A program made the position numbers and the translations under genes. A stretch of DNA of 64,000 nucleotides from positions 1-64,000 of the forward strand of contig CAISEB010000038.1 of NCBI GenBank assembly GCA_903884235.1. The letters are read 5' to 3'. Below, one piece after another: positions 15,554 through 23,878 of the stretch. The notes under the pieces were generated by a model. That model was given only the letters and a program-made list of their open reading frames with translations. It was not told the DNA's origin and made no database searches. The first letter of the stretch is position 1. Every line of letters starts with the position of its first letter. The stretch comes from an uncultured Pseudomonadota bacterium. GTDB lineage: Bacteria; Pseudomonadota; Gammaproteobacteria; Steroidobacterales; Steroidobacteraceae.

Positions 15554-16711
15554 CTATAGCGCGCGAAGGCGCTCGGCGGCCGCGACCAGCGTCGCGTCCT
15601 CCTTGGCGAAGCACAGCCTCACGATACGCTCGGCGGGAGAGGCGTGCGAACAGAACGGCGAGACGGGGATGGTCGCGACGCCCGGGTCGCGAATGAGCTG
15701 CAGCGCGAACTCGCTGTCGGGCAGGTCCGAGATCGCCGAGTAGTCGACCAGCTGGAAATACGTCGATCGGGCCGGCAGGAACCTGAGCCGCGTTCCGGCG
15801 AGCAGGCCGGCGAGGCGGTCGCGCTTCGCCTGGTAGAAGGACGAGAGCGCGTCCTCCCACTCCGGGCGCTCCGTCATGAAATCCGCGATCGCATGCTGCA
15901 GCGGAGTCGCGATCGCGAACGTCACGAACTGGTGCACCTTGCGCAGCTCCGCGGTCAGGGCCGGCGGCGCGACGCAGTACCCGATCTTCCAGCCCGTCGC
16001 GTGGTACGTCTTGCCGAAGGACGAGACGACGATGCTGCGCGCGGCCAGCTCCGGGTGGGCGTTCAGGCTCGCGTGGCGAACGCCGTCGAACACCATGTGC
16101 TCGTAGACCTCGTCCGCGAGCACGAATGCGTCACTGCCCCGGATCGCCTCGGCCAGCTGGTCGAGGTCGGCGGGGCCGAGGCACGCCCCGCTCGGATTGT
16201 GCGGCGTATTGACGATCACGAGGCGAGTGCGGGGCGAGAGCGCGTCCCGCAAGCGCTGCCAGTCGACCCCGAAGTCCGGGCGCGTCAGCGGCACCCGTCG
16301 CACGGTGGCGCCGCAGAGCTCGGCGATCGGCTCGTAGCTGTCATAGGCGGGCTCCAGGACCACGACCTCGTCGCCCGGGTGCACGAGCGCCTGGATCGAC
16401 GCGGCGAGCGCCTCGGTGCCCCCGCAGGTGACCGTGATCTCGCTGGCCGGCGACGCCACGCGACCGTAGTGGCGCGCGACCTTCGCGGCGATCGCCTCGC
16501 GCAGCGGGATGGCGCCGGCCATCGGCGCGTACTGGTTGTGGCGGGACCGCAGGTGGTGCGCGACGAGGTCCGTCAGGCGCTCCGGCGGCTCGAAGTCCGG
16601 GAACCCCTGGCCCGTGTTGACGGCGCGGTGCTCGAGCGCGAGCTGGGAGATCACGGTGAAGATCGTCGTGCCGACCTTCGGCAGCCGCGTTTGCGGCGTC
16701 GGCGCGCTCAC
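15554..16711 (-). CDS. Class I/II PLP aminotransferase, methionine aminotransferase (YbdL) type
   Basis: 385 residues. VNTGQGFPDFEPPE, QYAPMAGAIPLREAIA, NTPHNPSG and the Schiff-base lysine in SFGKTYHATGWKIGY identify fold type I. The GQGFPDF and HATGWK motifs and overall length match YbdL/KAT-like enzymes that transaminate methionine or aromatic amino acids with 2-oxo acids. It starts 4 nt after ppgK and precedes the trans-sulfuration gene, consistent with methionine salvage or catabolism. Exact substrate is inferred. Confidence 0.88.
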   Translation of the reverse strand: MSAPTPQTRLPKVGTTIFTVISQLALEHRAVNTGQGFPDFEPPERLTDLVAHHLRSRHNQYAPMAGAIPLREAIAAKVARHYGRVASPASEITVTCGGTEALAASIQALVHPGDEVVVLEPAYDSYEPIAELCGATVRRVPLTRPDFGVDWQRLRDALSPRTRLVIVNTPHNPSGACLGPADLDQLAEAIRGSDAFVLADEVYEHMVFDGVRHASLNAHPELAARSIVVSSFGKTYHATGWKIGYCVAPPALTAELRKVHQFVTFAIATPLQHAIADFMTERPEWEDALSSFYQAKRDRLAGLLAGTRLRFLPARSTYFQLVDYSAISDLPDSEFALQLIRDPGVATIPVSPFCSHASPAERIVRLCFAKEDATLVAAAERLRAL

Positions 16712-16715
16712 CGCG

Positions 16716-17465
16716 TCAGACCTGGAGCGACTTGGCCGCGTACATGGCGGCGCCGACGACGCCCGCGGCGTGCCGGAGTCCCGCGGGCCTGATCCGCGCG
16801 CGCGCCTTCAAGAGCGAGCCGAACTCCTCGAAGCGATCGCTGACGCCACCGCCGATGATGATCAGATCCGGCCACAGGAGCGCCTCGTAGCACCCGAGGA
16901 CGCGGTTCACGCGCCCGGTCCAGGCCGGCCAGTCGAGGCCCTCCTCGGTGCGCACGCGCGCGCTGGCGATGTGCTCCGCCTCGCGACCATCGACCTCGAG
17001 ATGGCCGAGCTCGGTGTTGGGCCACAGGTGCCCGCCGACGAACAGCGCACTGCCGATGCCCGTGCCGAAGGTCAGCATCATCATGACGCCCTGCTCGCCC
17101 CGCCCCGCGCCGCAGTGCATCTCCGCGACACCGGCGGCATCCGCGTCATTGACCACGACGCCCGGCCGGCCGGCTGCGGCGGACAGGAGCGCGGCCGCAT
17201 CGACACCGATCCAGGCGCGGTCGATGTTCGCCGCCGTGAGCGTCACGCCCCGGTCCACGACCGAGGGGAACGCGAGCCCGACCGGGCCCGAGCACTGCGG
17301 GAACCGCGCGACGAGGGCGGCGATGGCATCGCGGGTCGCCGCGACCGGCGCCCCCGGCGGCGTCGGTGCCGACTGGGTGTCCCCCACCAGCTGCCCGGTC
17401 GCCGCGTCGACGGCGCCGGCCTTGATCGAGGATCCGCCGAGGTCCAGGCCCAGAATCAGACTCAT
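16716..17465 (-). CDS. ppgK: ROK-family polyphosphate glucokinase
   Basis: 249 residues. The ATPase phosphate-1 loop LGLDLGGSSIKAG starts at residue 4; TFGTGIGSALF is phosphate 2; ELGHLEVDGREAEHIASARV is the PPGK form of the ROK motif, without the Zn-binding cysteine cluster of typical ROK kinases. Polyphosphate glucokinases make glucose-6-phosphate from glucose with polyphosphate (or ATP) as donor. The ATG overlaps the potI stop (ATGA), so it is translationally coupled to the putrescine transporter, an unusual partner. Confidence 0.85.
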   Translation of the reverse strand: MSLILGLDLGGSSIKAGAVDAATGQLVGDTQSAPTPPGAPVAATRDAIAALVARFPQCSGPVGLAFPSVVDRGVTLTAANIDRAWIGVDAAALLSAAAGRPGVVVNDADAAGVAEMHCGAGRGEQGVMMMLTFGTGIGSALFVGGHLWPNTELGHLEVDGREAEHIASARVRTEEGLDWPAWTGRVNRVLGCYEALLWPDLIIIGGGVSDRFEEFGSLLKARARIRPAGLRHAAGVVGAAMYAAKSLQV

Positions 17466-18304
17466 CCACCCGCTCCCAGGGCAACCTGCGCATCCCGAAT
17501 CCGGCGCTGGTCGCGACGCATCATGTAGGTACCCGCGACGATCACCGCGACCGACACGATGAGCACGAGGATGGTCGCCAGGGCGTTGATGTCGGGACTG
17601 ACGCCTAGGCGGACCTTGGAGAATACATACTGGGGCAGCGTTGTCGAGCCCGGGCCGGAGACGAAACTCGTGATCACGATGTCGTCCCAGGACAGGATGA
17701 ACGACAGCACCCATGCCGATGCGATCGCAGGCGCGATCAGCGGCAGCGTGATGACCGCGAAGACCTTCCACGGCCGGGCGCCGAGGTCCATCGCGGCTTC
17801 CTCGAGCGAGCGATCGACGGTCGCGAGGCGGGCCTGGATCACGACGATCGCGTAGGCCATCGAGAACGTCATGTGGGCGATCGTGATGGTCGTCGCGCCG
17901 CGCGCGCCGATCAACGGCTCAAGCACGACGAACAACAGCAGCAGGGACAGCCCGGTGATGACCTCGGGCAGCACCATCGGAGCTGTCGTCAGCAGGCTGA
18001 ACAGCCCTCGCCCGCGGAACCGGCGGTAGCGCTCGAGCGCGAACGCGGCCAGGGTCCCGAGGATCACGGCCCCCGTCGCATTGACCGACGCGATGCGAAA
18101 GCTGAGCCGCGCCGCTTCCATGATCTCGGAATTGTGGAACAGCTCGACGTACCAGGCGAGCGTCGGCGAGTGCGCCGAATCCCAGACGGTCACCAGCCGA
18201 GAGGCGTTGAATGAATACACGACCATCGACAGGATCGGGACGTACAGGAACGCGAACCCGAAGCACAGCATCGACAGCACGAACCAGGAGCGCCGGTCGT
18301 GCAT
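17462..18304 (-). CDS. potI: Putrescine ABC transporter permease PotI
   Basis: 280 residues, six predicted transmembrane helices. The BPD permease EAA loop reads EEAAMDLGARPWKVFAVITLP, which contacts the ATPase. The C-terminal arrangement (SWDDIVITSFVSGPGSTTLP) matches PotI/PotC-type subunits. It forms the inner-membrane channel with PotH. The start ATG overlaps the potH stop by one base (TGATG), and the stop overlaps the ppgK start, so expression is tightly coupled. Confidence 0.92.
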   Translation of the reverse strand: MHDRRSWFVLSMLCFGFAFLYVPILSMVVYSFNASRLVTVWDSAHSPTLAWYVELFHNSEIMEAARLSFRIASVNATGAVILGTLAAFALERYRRFRGRGLFSLLTTAPMVLPEVITGLSLLLLFVVLEPLIGARGATTITIAHMTFSMAYAIVVIQARLATVDRSLEEAAMDLGARPWKVFAVITLPLIAPAIASAWVLSFILSWDDIVITSFVSGPGSTTLPQYVFSKVRLGVSPDINALATILVLIVSVAVIVAGTYMMRRDQRRIRDAQVALGAGG

Positions 18305-19200
18305 CACGCCTCCCGTTCGCGCGACTGGACGTACTGCAGGAGCAGGACGAAGCCCGACAGCAGCACCAGCAGCACGATCGCGAGCGCGCTGGCCACCGGC
18401 CAGTCGCGATTGCCGAAGAACTCGTCCCAGACGACGCGTCCGATCATCAGCGTGTCGGGTCCACCGAGCAGGGCCGGGATCACGTACTCGCCGACGGCCG
18501 GGATGAATACCAGCAGGCAGCCGGCGAAGATGCCTTCGCGCGTCAGCGGCAAGGTGACCGTGAAGAAGGCCTTGGTGGGCCGGCAGCCGAGGTCCGCGGC
18601 GGCCTCGAGCAGCGTCAGGTCCAGCTTCTCGATCGCCGAATAGAGCGGCAGCACCATGAACGGCAGGTAGGAGTAGACCATGCCGAGATAGACCGCGAAT
18701 TCGGTCTGCAGCAACTGCAGCGGCTCGTGGATCAGGCCGAGCTTGAGCAGCAGCCCGTTCACGGGGCCCGCCCGCCCCAGCAGCCCCATCCAGGCATAGA
18801 CCCGCAGCAGGAACGACGTGAAGAACGGCAGCACGACGAGCAGGAACAGGACGTTCCGCCATGCGCCGGGCGCCCGGGCGATCCCATAGGCCATCGGATA
18901 TCCGATCAGCAGCGCGATCACCGTCGAGACCGCGGCGATCAGCAGCGAGTCGAGGAATGCCTCGATGTAGAGCCGGTCCCCGAACACGAAGGCGAAGTTC
19001 GAGAAGTGCAGGCGCAACTGCATCACGTGGTCCTGGCCCCACGTCAGCACCGGCTCCACCGGCGGCATCGACAGCTGCACGTTCGAGAAGGAGATCTTGA
19101 GGACGATCAGGAACGGGACGAGGAAGAAGATCGTGAGCCACAGGTACGGCAGGGCGATGACGCCCCAGCGACCGAGCCTGGAAGCGGCTGCCGGCTTCAC
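18304..19200 (-). CDS. potH: Putrescine ABC transporter permease PotH
   Basis: 298 residues, six predicted transmembrane helices. Starts with GTG in a GTGA overlap with the ATPase gene. Characteristic segments are PYLWLTIFFLVPFLIVLKIS, RVYAWMGLLGR and the EAA loop LLEAAADLGCRPTKAFFTVTLP. It pairs with PotI to form the putrescine channel. The open frame extends further upstream but that part lies inside potG, so the GTG is preferred. Confidence 0.92.
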   Translation of the reverse strand: MKPAAASRLGRWGVIALPYLWLTIFFLVPFLIVLKISFSNVQLSMPPVEPVLTWGQDHVMQLRLHFSNFAFVFGDRLYIEAFLDSLLIAAVSTVIALLIGYPMAYGIARAPGAWRNVLFLLVVLPFFTSFLLRVYAWMGLLGRAGPVNGLLLKLGLIHEPLQLLQTEFAVYLGMVYSYLPFMVLPLYSAIEKLDLTLLEAAADLGCRPTKAFFTVTLPLTREGIFAGCLLVFIPAVGEYVIPALLGGPDTLMIGRVVWDEFFGNRDWPVASALAIVLLVLLSGFVLLLQYVQSREREA

Positions 19201-20327
19201 CGCGTCACCACCACCGGGGACGAGGGATGCCAGCTCAGCCAGACGGCGTCGTCCTGCTCGAAGCGCTCCTCGCGACGCGAGACGTTCGGCGCCGTGACCC
19301 GCAACTGGAAGCCATTCGGGAGCTGCACCAGGTAGCGGGTTGCATCGCCGAGGTAGGCGACGCCCGTGACGCGCCCGGCCAGCAGGTTGTCGGTCCCGGG
19401 TGGCTGCTCGCGCGACAGCTGTATCTTCTCCGGACGGATGGCGACCGCGACGGGAGCGTCGGGGGGCGCGCTGACGCCGTGGTCGACATAGACCATGCAG
19501 CCGAGCTGCTCGCACTGGATGCGCACGTGGTCAGGCTCGTCCTCGACGAGGCGTCCCTCGACCATGTTCACGGAGCCGATGAAGTCCGCGACGAAGCGCG
19601 ACCCCGGGAACTCGTAGATGTCGGTCGGCGTGCCGACCTGGAGGATCTCACCGGCCCGCATGACGCCGATGCGCGAGGCCAGCGTCATCGCCTCCTCCTG
19701 GTCGTGGGTCACGATCACAAACGTCACGCCGAGGCGTTCCTGCAGGCTCACGAGTTCGAACTGCGTGCGCTCGCGCAGCTTCTTGTCGAGGGCGCCGAGC
19801 GGTTCGTCGAGCAACAGCAGCTTCGGTCGCTTGACGAGCGCCCGGGCGAGCGCGACGCGCTGGCGCTGGCCACCGGAGAGCTGGTGTGGCTTGCGCTTGT
19901 CGTAGCCGTCGAGCTGCACCATCGCGAGCATCTCGTGGACGCGGCCGTCGATCTCGGATTTCGCCGTGCCGTCCTGGCGCAGGCCGAACGCGACGTTCTG
20001 CGCGACCGTCATGTGCGGGAACAGCGCGTACGACTGGAACATCATGTTGACCGGGCGCTCGTACGGCGGGACGTGCGTGACGTCGACCCCGTCGATCCAG
20101 ATCGAGCCCTCCGTCGGCGTCTCGAACCCGGCCAGCATCCGCAGCAGCGTCGTCTTGCCGCATCCGGAGGCGCCGAGCAGGCAGAAGATCTCGCCGCGGG
20201 CGATGTCGAGCGACACCTGGCGCACGGCGACGAAGTCGCCGAAGCGCTTGGTGAGGCCCTCGAGGCGCACGTACGGGGCTCCGCCGCGGGCCGCGGCAGG
20301 CGTCTGGACTGCATTCATCGTCGGCAT
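19197..20327 (-). CDS. potG: Putrescine ABC transporter ATP-binding protein PotG
   Basis: 376 residues, the length of E. coli PotG. Walker A GASGCGKTT (about residue 53), Q-loop in MMFQSYALFPHMTV, signature LSGGQRQRVALARAL, Walker B LLLLDEPLGALD and switch His in VTHDQEEAMT. The C-terminal TOBE region (from about residue 280, VAIRPEKIQLS) is present. It powers import through PotH and PotI. It starts 3 nt after potF. ATG at 20327 or the nearby ATG at 20318 could be used. Confidence 0.94.
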   Translation of the reverse strand: MPTMNAVQTPAAARGGAPYVRLEGLTKRFGDFVAVRQVSLDIARGEIFCLLGASGCGKTTLLRMLAGFETPTEGSIWIDGVDVTHVPPYERPVNMMFQSYALFPHMTVAQNVAFGLRQDGTAKSEIDGRVHEMLAMVQLDGYDKRKPHQLSGGQRQRVALARALVKRPKLLLLDEPLGALDKKLRERTQFELVSLQERLGVTFVIVTHDQEEAMTLASRIGVMRAGEILQVGTPTDIYEFPGSRFVADFIGSVNMVEGRLVEDEPDHVRIQCEQLGCMVYVDHGVSAPPDAPVAVAIRPEKIQLSREQPPGTDNLLAGRVTGVAYLGDATRYLVQLPNGFQLRVTAPNVSRREERFEQDDAVWLSWHPSSPVVVTR

Positions 20328-20330
20328 CCC

Positions 20331-21467
20331 CTAGCGACCGGTGCGGACGCGCGTCCACGCGCGATTCGCGTAGCGAGCATAGACGAGCGACTCCGCGCGG
20401 TGTGGCGTCAGTCGCGCGATGACGTCCGCGGGCGGGTAGATCAGCGGATCGGCGCGCAGCTCCTCCGGCACGAGCTTCTCGGCGGCGAGATTGCCCGAGG
20501 GGAACTTGCGGAACGTCGTGAAGCTGGCCGCGATATCGGGGCGCATCAGGAAGTTGATGAACTTGTGGGCGTTGTCCGGATGCGGCGCGTCGGTGGGGAT
20601 CGCGAGCATGTCCCAGCCCTGCAGCGCGCCCTCCTTCGGTACCGCGAAGGCGATCTGCACGGCCTTGCCTGCCTCGCGCGCACGGTCGCGCGACTGCAGC
20701 ACGTCGCCGCTCCAGCTGATCGCGACGCAGGTCTCGCCGTTGGCAAGGTCGTTGATGTACTGCGAACTGTGGAAGTAGCGAACGTACGGGCGCACCTTCG
20801 CCAGCATCGCCTCCGCCTCGTCGAGCACTTCGTGGTCCTCGGAGCTCGAATCCCTGCCAAGCGCGATCTTCGCCGAGGTGAACACCTCCGCCTCGCCGTC
20901 GAGCATCGTCAGCCCGCAGTCCTTGAGCTTGGACGCGTACTTCGGGTCGAACACGATCGACCAGCTGTCGACCGGCACGTCGCCGAGCGCCTTGCGCACC
21001 TTCTCGACGTTGTATCCGATCCCGGTAATGATCCCGGCGTACGGAACGCCGTAGCGGTTGCCCGGATCAACGCCCGCCAGCGCCTGCATCACCGCCGGGT
21101 CCAGGTTCTTGAAGTTCGGCAGCTTCGACTTGTCGAGCGGCAGCAGCACGCCGACCTTCGACTGGCGCTCGAGGAAGTAGTCGGTCGGCACGACGACGTC
21201 GTACCCGGTTCGACCGGTCAGCAGCTTGGTCTCGAGGACCTCGTTGCTGTCGAAGACATCGTAGTTGACCTTGATCCCGGTCTCCGCCTCGAACTGCGCG
21301 ACCGTCTCGGGCGCGATGTAGTCGGACCAGTTGAGGACGTTGACGACCTTCTCTTCCGCCACCGGGCGCGGCGCCACCGGCGCCGGGCCCGGCTTCGCGC
21401 CGCAGGCGGCGACGCCGATGGCGAGGACCAACGCGGCTAGAATTCCGCGCGGACGGCTCTGGCTCAT
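20331..21467 (-). CDS. potF: Putrescine-binding protein PotF, lipoprotein form
   Basis: 378 residues of the PotD/PotF substrate-binding family: VVNVLNWSDYIAPETVAQFE, DVVVPTDYFLERQ, and ISWSGDVLQSRDRA in the binding cleft. The Trp and Asp residues that hold the diamine in PotF have counterparts. Unlike E. coli PotF, the signal peptide ends in a lipobox-like VAAC (Cys22) followed by a Pro/Ala-rich linker, so this copy is probably membrane-anchored. It lies between puuA and potG in the operon. Confidence 0.92.
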   Translation of the reverse strand: MSQSRPRGILAALVLAIGVAACGAKPGPAPVAPRPVAEEKVVNVLNWSDYIAPETVAQFEAETGIKVNYDVFDSNEVLETKLLTGRTGYDVVVPTDYFLERQSKVGVLLPLDKSKLPNFKNLDPAVMQALAGVDPGNRYGVPYAGIITGIGYNVEKVRKALGDVPVDSWSIVFDPKYASKLKDCGLTMLDGEAEVFTSAKIALGRDSSSEDHEVLDEAEAMLAKVRPYVRYFHSSQYINDLANGETCVAISWSGDVLQSRDRAREAGKAVQIAFAVPKEGALQGWDMLAIPTDAPHPDNAHKFINFLMRPDIAASFTTFRKFPSGNLAAEKLVPEELRADPLIYPPADVIARLTPHRAESLVYARYANRAWTRVRTGR

Positions 21468-21480
21468 GGCGCTCCCCGGT

Positions 21481-22821
21481 TCAGACGTTCAGCAGCAGGT
21501 GCTCGCGCTCCCAGGCCGAGATGACCTGGAGGAAGGCCTCGTGCTCGCATTCCTTGACCGCGGCGTACGCCGAGACGAAGCGCTCGCCGAAGACATCGAC
21601 CAGCGGACGACATTCGCGCAGCAGCCGCAGGGCCTCGGCAAGCGTGCGCGGCAGCTGGAACGGCATGTCGTAGGCGCTGCCGGTGATCGGCTCGGTGGGC
21701 TTCAGGCCCTCGACCATGCCGAGGTAGCCGCAGGCAAGCGAGGCGGCCATCGCGAGATACGGGTTCGCGTCCGCGCCGCCGCAGCGGTTCTCGACTCGCC
21801 TCGCAACGGGCGAGGACATCGGCACGCGCAGGCCGGCCGTGCGGTTGTCGTAGCCCCACTGCACGTTGATCGGCGCGGAGTTGTGCGGCGTGGTGCGCCG
21901 GTAGCTGTTGACGTTCGGCGCAAACAGCGACATCGCCGCGGGCAGGTAGCGCTGCAGGCCGGCGATATGCGAGAAGAACAGCGCGGTCGGCGAGCCGTCC
22001 GCGGCGCTGAACACGTTCTGGCGGGTCTTCGTGTCGACGACGCTCTGGTGCAGGTGCATCGCGCTGCCGGGTTCCTTGGCGTGCGGCTTCGCCATGAACG
22101 TCGCGTACATCTTGTGGCGCAGCGCCGCCTCGCGCGCGGTGCGCTTGAACAGGAACGCCTGGTCGGCGAGCGACAGCGCGTTGCCGTGCAGCAGGTTGAT
22201 CTCCATCTGCGCGGCGCCGGCCTCGTGGATCAGCGTGTCGATCTGGATTTCCTGGGCCTCGCAGAACGCATAGACGTCGTCGAACAGCGGATCGAATTCA
22301 TTGACGGCCGCGATCGAGTAGCTCTGGCGACCGATCTCGGGCCGTCCCGAGCGGCCGATCGGCGGCTTCAGCGGGTAGTCGGAGTCGATGTTCGGCTCGA
22401 CCAGGAAGAACTCGAGTTCGGGCGCGATCACCGGGTCCCAGCCGTGGCTCTCGTAGAGGTCGAGCACGCGGCGCAGCACGTAGCGCGGCGACATCGGCAC
22501 CGGCCGGCCGTCGCCGTAGTAGCAGTCGTGGATCACCTGCGCGGTCGGCTCGGCGGCCCACGGCACGACCCGGATGGTCGTCGGATCCGCCTTCAGCACG
22601 ATGTCGATCTCGGAGGGACTGATGGCGCTGTCGTCCTCCGGGTACTCGCCGGTGACGGTCTGCAGGAAGATCGATTCGGGCAGGCGCATGCCTTCCTCCT
22701 CGATGTACTTCTCGGCGGGCACCACCTTGCCGCGGGCGACTCCCGCGAGGTCCGGGATGATCGCCTCGACTTCCTGGATGCCGTGGTCCTTCAGAAACTG
22801 CCGTACGGGGCTCGTCGTCAT
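21481..22821 (-). CDS. puuA: Gamma-glutamylputrescine synthetase (glutamine synthetase family)
   Basis: 446 residues. GS-fold enzyme: APELEFFLVEPN and the metal-binding EINLLHGNALSLADQ, then HLHQSVVD and NRTAGLRVP for ATP and glutamate, and ENRCGGADANPYLAMAA near the end. With PuuD and the Pot transporter in the same operon, the substrate is most likely putrescine, ligated to glutamate with ATP. Other gamma-glutamylpolyamine synthetases (SpuI/PauA types) have the same motifs. It starts 3 nt after puuD ends. The oxidase and dehydrogenase steps (PuuB, PuuC) are not encoded nearby. Confidence 0.92.
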   Translation of the reverse strand: MTTSPVRQFLKDHGIQEVEAIIPDLAGVARGKVVPAEKYIEEEGMRLPESIFLQTVTGEYPEDDSAISPSEIDIVLKADPTTIRVVPWAAEPTAQVIHDCYYGDGRPVPMSPRYVLRRVLDLYESHGWDPVIAPELEFFLVEPNIDSDYPLKPPIGRSGRPEIGRQSYSIAAVNEFDPLFDDVYAFCEAQEIQIDTLIHEAGAAQMEINLLHGNALSLADQAFLFKRTAREAALRHKMYATFMAKPHAKEPGSAMHLHQSVVDTKTRQNVFSAADGSPTALFFSHIAGLQRYLPAAMSLFAPNVNSYRRTTPHNSAPINVQWGYDNRTAGLRVPMSSPVARRVENRCGGADANPYLAMAASLACGYLGMVEGLKPTEPITGSAYDMPFQLPRTLAEALRLLRECRPLVDVFGERFVSAYAAVKECEHEAFLQVISAWEREHLLLNV

Positions 22822-22824
22822 GGG

Positions 22825-23601
22825 TCACCTATCAGCGTTCGCCGCGGCCTCGCCGCGCGCGTGGGCCCGCGCCGCGTCACCGAACGCGGCAAACAGCGCC
22901 TTTGAGAATTCATTCCGGGTCGCCTGCCACTCGGGATGCCACTGCGCCGCGAGCGCGAACCCCGCGGCAGCCTGCACGCTCACCGCCTCGATCAGGCCGT
23001 CCGGCGCACGGCCCTCGGCCACGAGGCCGTCGCCGAGCCGGTCGATGCCCTGCGAGTGCAGCGAATTGACGCGGATGACGTCGGTGCCGGCGATGCGCGC
23101 GAAGTGCCCGCCCTTGAGCAGGTGCACCTCGTGCGCCGGCGCGTACTGCTCCTCGAGCGGCGCCGACTCGTCTTCCTTGTGAACGGCAAAGCCCGGCACC
23201 TCATGCACGCGCTGGTGCAGCGTGCCGCCGTAGGCGACGTTCAGTTCCTGGAAGCCGCGGCAGATCGCCAGCAGCGGCAGTCCGGCCTCGACGGCGCGCG
23301 GGATGAGCGGCAGCGTCGTCGCGTCACGCTCCGGGTCGTGCCAGGTGCCGGGCGCGCTTGCGGGACCAGCGTAGCGGTGGGGCTCCACGTTCGAGGGGCT
23401 GCCGGTCAGCAGCACGCCGTCGCAACGCTCGAGCAGCGTGTCGAGTTCGAGGCGATCGCCGAACGCGGGCACGACGATCGGAACCGCGTCGGCGGCCTCG
23501 ACGATTGCGGCGAGGTACTTCTCGCCGACGCAATGGAACCAGTGACTGCCGAGCAGTCTCCGATCGGCGGGGACGCCTATGACGGGTTTGCGCGCGCGCA
23601 T
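22825..23601 (-). CDS. puuD: Gamma-glutamyl-GABA hydrolase
   Basis: 258 residues, class I glutamine-amidotransferase-like peptidase C26. Nucleophile Cys114 in LAICRGFQELN matches the position in E. coli PuuD; His is in AAQWHPEWQ and the Glu two residues later completes the triad. It releases GABA from gamma-glutamyl-GABA at the end of the Puu pathway. ATG at 23601 is chosen because family similarity starts there (MRARKPVIGVPAD); no Shine-Dalgarno precedes it and an in-frame ATG at 23631 is an alternative. First gene of the operon, with a PuuR-like box touching its start codon. Confidence 0.92.
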   Translation of the reverse strand: MRARKPVIGVPADRRLLGSHWFHCVGEKYLAAIVEAADAVPIVVPAFGDRLELDTLLERCDGVLLTGSPSNVEPHRYAGPASAPGTWHDPERDATTLPLIPRAVEAGLPLLAICRGFQELNVAYGGTLHQRVHEVPGFAVHKEDESAPLEEQYAPAHEVHLLKGGHFARIAGTDVIRVNSLHSQGIDRLGDGLVAEGRAPDGLIEAVSVQAAAGFALAAQWHPEWQATRNEFSKALFAAFGDAARAHARGEAAANADR

Positions 23602-23611
23602 GTTAATTATT
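23601..23611 (-). promoter_or_regulatory. PuuR-box-like operator at the puuD start
   Basis: On the minus strand AATAATTAACA (preceded by AAA) overlaps the puuD ATG. It resembles the E. coli PuuR box (core ATAATGAACA) and the two sites upstream of puuR in this window. Binding here would block transcription or initiation of the operon. Confidence 0.55.
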
Positions 23612-23618
23612 TTGAACA

Positions 23619-23639
23619 GCCACCCAATCATGAGGTGGC
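23619..23639. promoter_or_regulatory. Inverted repeat upstream of puuD
   Basis: GCCACC (23619-23624) and GGTGGC (23634-23639) form a perfect 6-bp inverted repeat with a 9-bp spacer, 18 bp upstream of the puuD start. A dimeric regulator site or a leader hairpin are both possible. Confidence 0.4.
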
Positions 23640-23661
23640 AGAACGAGGATGATTTAACCAC

Positions 23662-23678
23662 ACGGAGGGGGTCTCCGT
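23662..23678. promoter_or_regulatory. Hairpin in the puuD upstream region
   Basis: ACGGAG-ggggt-CTCCGT, a 6-bp perfect stem within the 277-bp region between rlmKL and puuD. This region is clearly AT-richer than its neighbours and should contain the operon promoter, but I cannot fix the -35 and -10. Confidence 0.3.
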
Positions 23679-23828
23679 CCCGTGCCGACGTGACGAAATG
23701 CACCCCCTTGTGGCTTTTTTTAAGCCTTTTTGCGCCGCACCATGCCGCCCGCACCCGCCTCGCGCGCATTTGGTGCGCCGGCGGGGCCTGGCGCACAGGC
23801 CTAGCAAAATCTTAAACGGCGATCTTGA

Positions 23829-23875
23829 CAGCGGGCGGTGTTTCGGGGCGCGCGGCGGCCGCGCCCCGCCCGCTG
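23829..23875 (-). terminator. Stem-loop terminator after rlmKL
   Basis: CAGCGGGCGG (23829-23838) pairs perfectly with CCGCCCGCTG (23866-23875), with further GC-rich pairing inside. On the minus strand it lies just after the rlmKL stop and is followed by moderately T-rich sequence. It would insulate the puu operon from rlmKL. Confidence 0.55.
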
Positions 23876-23878
23876 CGC

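Noticed and set aside
19227-21440. 737-codon plus-strand open frame opposite potG and potF
   Set aside because: Compositional shadow of two clear ABC transporter genes; no domain or ribosome site.
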